Virus record (IMG/VR): IMGVR_UViG_3300000230_000044
Span: 1 to 20,292 of that record
DNA length: 20,292 bases
Origin: a virus
Strand: one strand, 5' to 3'
A model generated the notes under the pieces. The model made no database searches. It saw nothing but the letters and a program-made list of their open reading frames with translations, and was not told where the DNA came from. The position numbers and the translations under genes are program-made. Position 1 is the stretch's first letter. Each line of letters opens with the position of its first letter. Of the stretch, positions 19,982 through 20,292 are shown one piece after another.

Positions 19982-20292
19982 CTGCCGGGCGGGGCGTATA
20001 AATACGGGGTCTTGCAAACCGTTGCGGCGACCCTGCTCACGATCATCACCAATACCGATTACGTGATTGCTAACGCGGCAATAACCGACGTGGCAATAAG
20101 CCGCATTGCTTTTCCGCTTGGTTGGCCCGAGTGGTTCAATTATGCCGCCGTGCCTACCGTTTTTAGCGCAGTACCGGCGGGCGCGATTTACCGTTACAAA
20201 TCAGACGGGCGCGGAATATCGGTAGCATTCAGACAACCAAACACCGGCACAAGTGGCCAGACCTATTTCACGATCCCCGCCCCTGTCCCCGC
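19982..20292 (+). CDS. Partial fibre- or virion-like protein running off the right edge
   Basis: The frame is open from after TAG 19979-19981 to the window end, 103 codons, with no ATG. TTG 20012 or GTG 20063 are the only plausible starts. The text (LPGGAYKYGVLQTVAATLL, DYVIANAAITDVAISRIAF, GWPEWFNYAAV, GAIYRYKSDGRGISVAF) looks like a real beta-rich virion protein. It may be the continuation of the frame at 19878-19976 after disruption. The codon pattern matches the surrounding structural genes. Confidence 0.55.
   Translation, partial: MPGGAYKYGVLQTVAATLLTIITNTDYVIANAAITDVAISRIAFPLGWPEWFNYAAVPTVFSAVPAGAIYRYKSDGRGISVAFRQPNTGTSGQTYFTIPAPVP

Noticed and set aside
28-20292. Phage-wide TAG recoding
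   Set aside because: TAG ends several well-bounded genes (2183, 8502, 12315, 14250) where the frame beyond is not coding or overlaps the next gene start.
18823-20292. Diversity-generating retroelement acting on tail fibres
   Set aside because: No reverse transcriptase, template repeat or matching variable repeat is visible in the window.

Overview
The window is a contiguous block of a tailed double-stranded DNA phage (free phage or prophage), almost certainly a siphovirus. In order it carries a small and large terminase, portal, MuF-type head protein, scaffold, P22-like coat protein, connector, neck and tail-terminator proteins, a small tail-tube protein, a frameshifted tail chaperone, a tape measure of about 549 residues and tail-tip/fibre proteins. 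There is no sheath or contractile baseplate gene. No integrase, repressor or replication gene is present, so lifestyle cannot be read here. The host is not identifiable from the window alone. Promoters look sigma70-like, Shine-Dalgarno sites are normal, and TAA, TGA and TAG are all used as stops, so the genetic code is standard. The window bases are close to balanced in the structural genes and AT-rich in the intergenic islands.

Layout. 1-629 (minus): a cassette of very small genes, one with an RHH-like DNA-binding look, read from a promoter near 680-706. 630-924: divergent promoter region with a strong forward promoter and a hairpin at the predicted transcript start. 925-2344 (plus): four or five small membrane proteins, the first an LLH-type holin candidate. 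2387-6385 (plus): overlapping DNA packaging and portal genes. 6386-7085: about 700 bp without an intact gene, holding a frameshifted homing-endonuclease remnant, a terminator and an AT-rich, repeat-dense region. 7086-7728 (minus): a three-gene moron-like cassette with its own promoter. 7729-8145: divergent regulatory region. 8146-15893: capsid, connector and tail genes. 15893 to the end: tail-tip, adhesin and fibre genes, the last one broken.

The genes form a standard virion assembly line: terminase feeds DNA through the portal into a scaffolded coat shell; connector, closure and terminator proteins join it to a tail tube whose length is set by the tape measure; and large beta-rich tip and fibre proteins (with LamG-like and CBM-like folds) probably handle host binding.

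The most unusual observation is an iterated DNA word. The 13-mer AAGAGCGCCGGTA occurs six times exactly, three in each orientation, in genes, in noncoding DNA and in a terminator arm. Its 7-bp core GCCGGTA occurs about 40 times by hand count. This looks like an uptake-signal or HIP-like repeat rather than codon bias. Other notable items are a textbook -1 frameshift site with a 14-bp stem, a codon-usage break in the MuF gene next to the homing-endonuclease remnant, and an iteron-like intergenic region.
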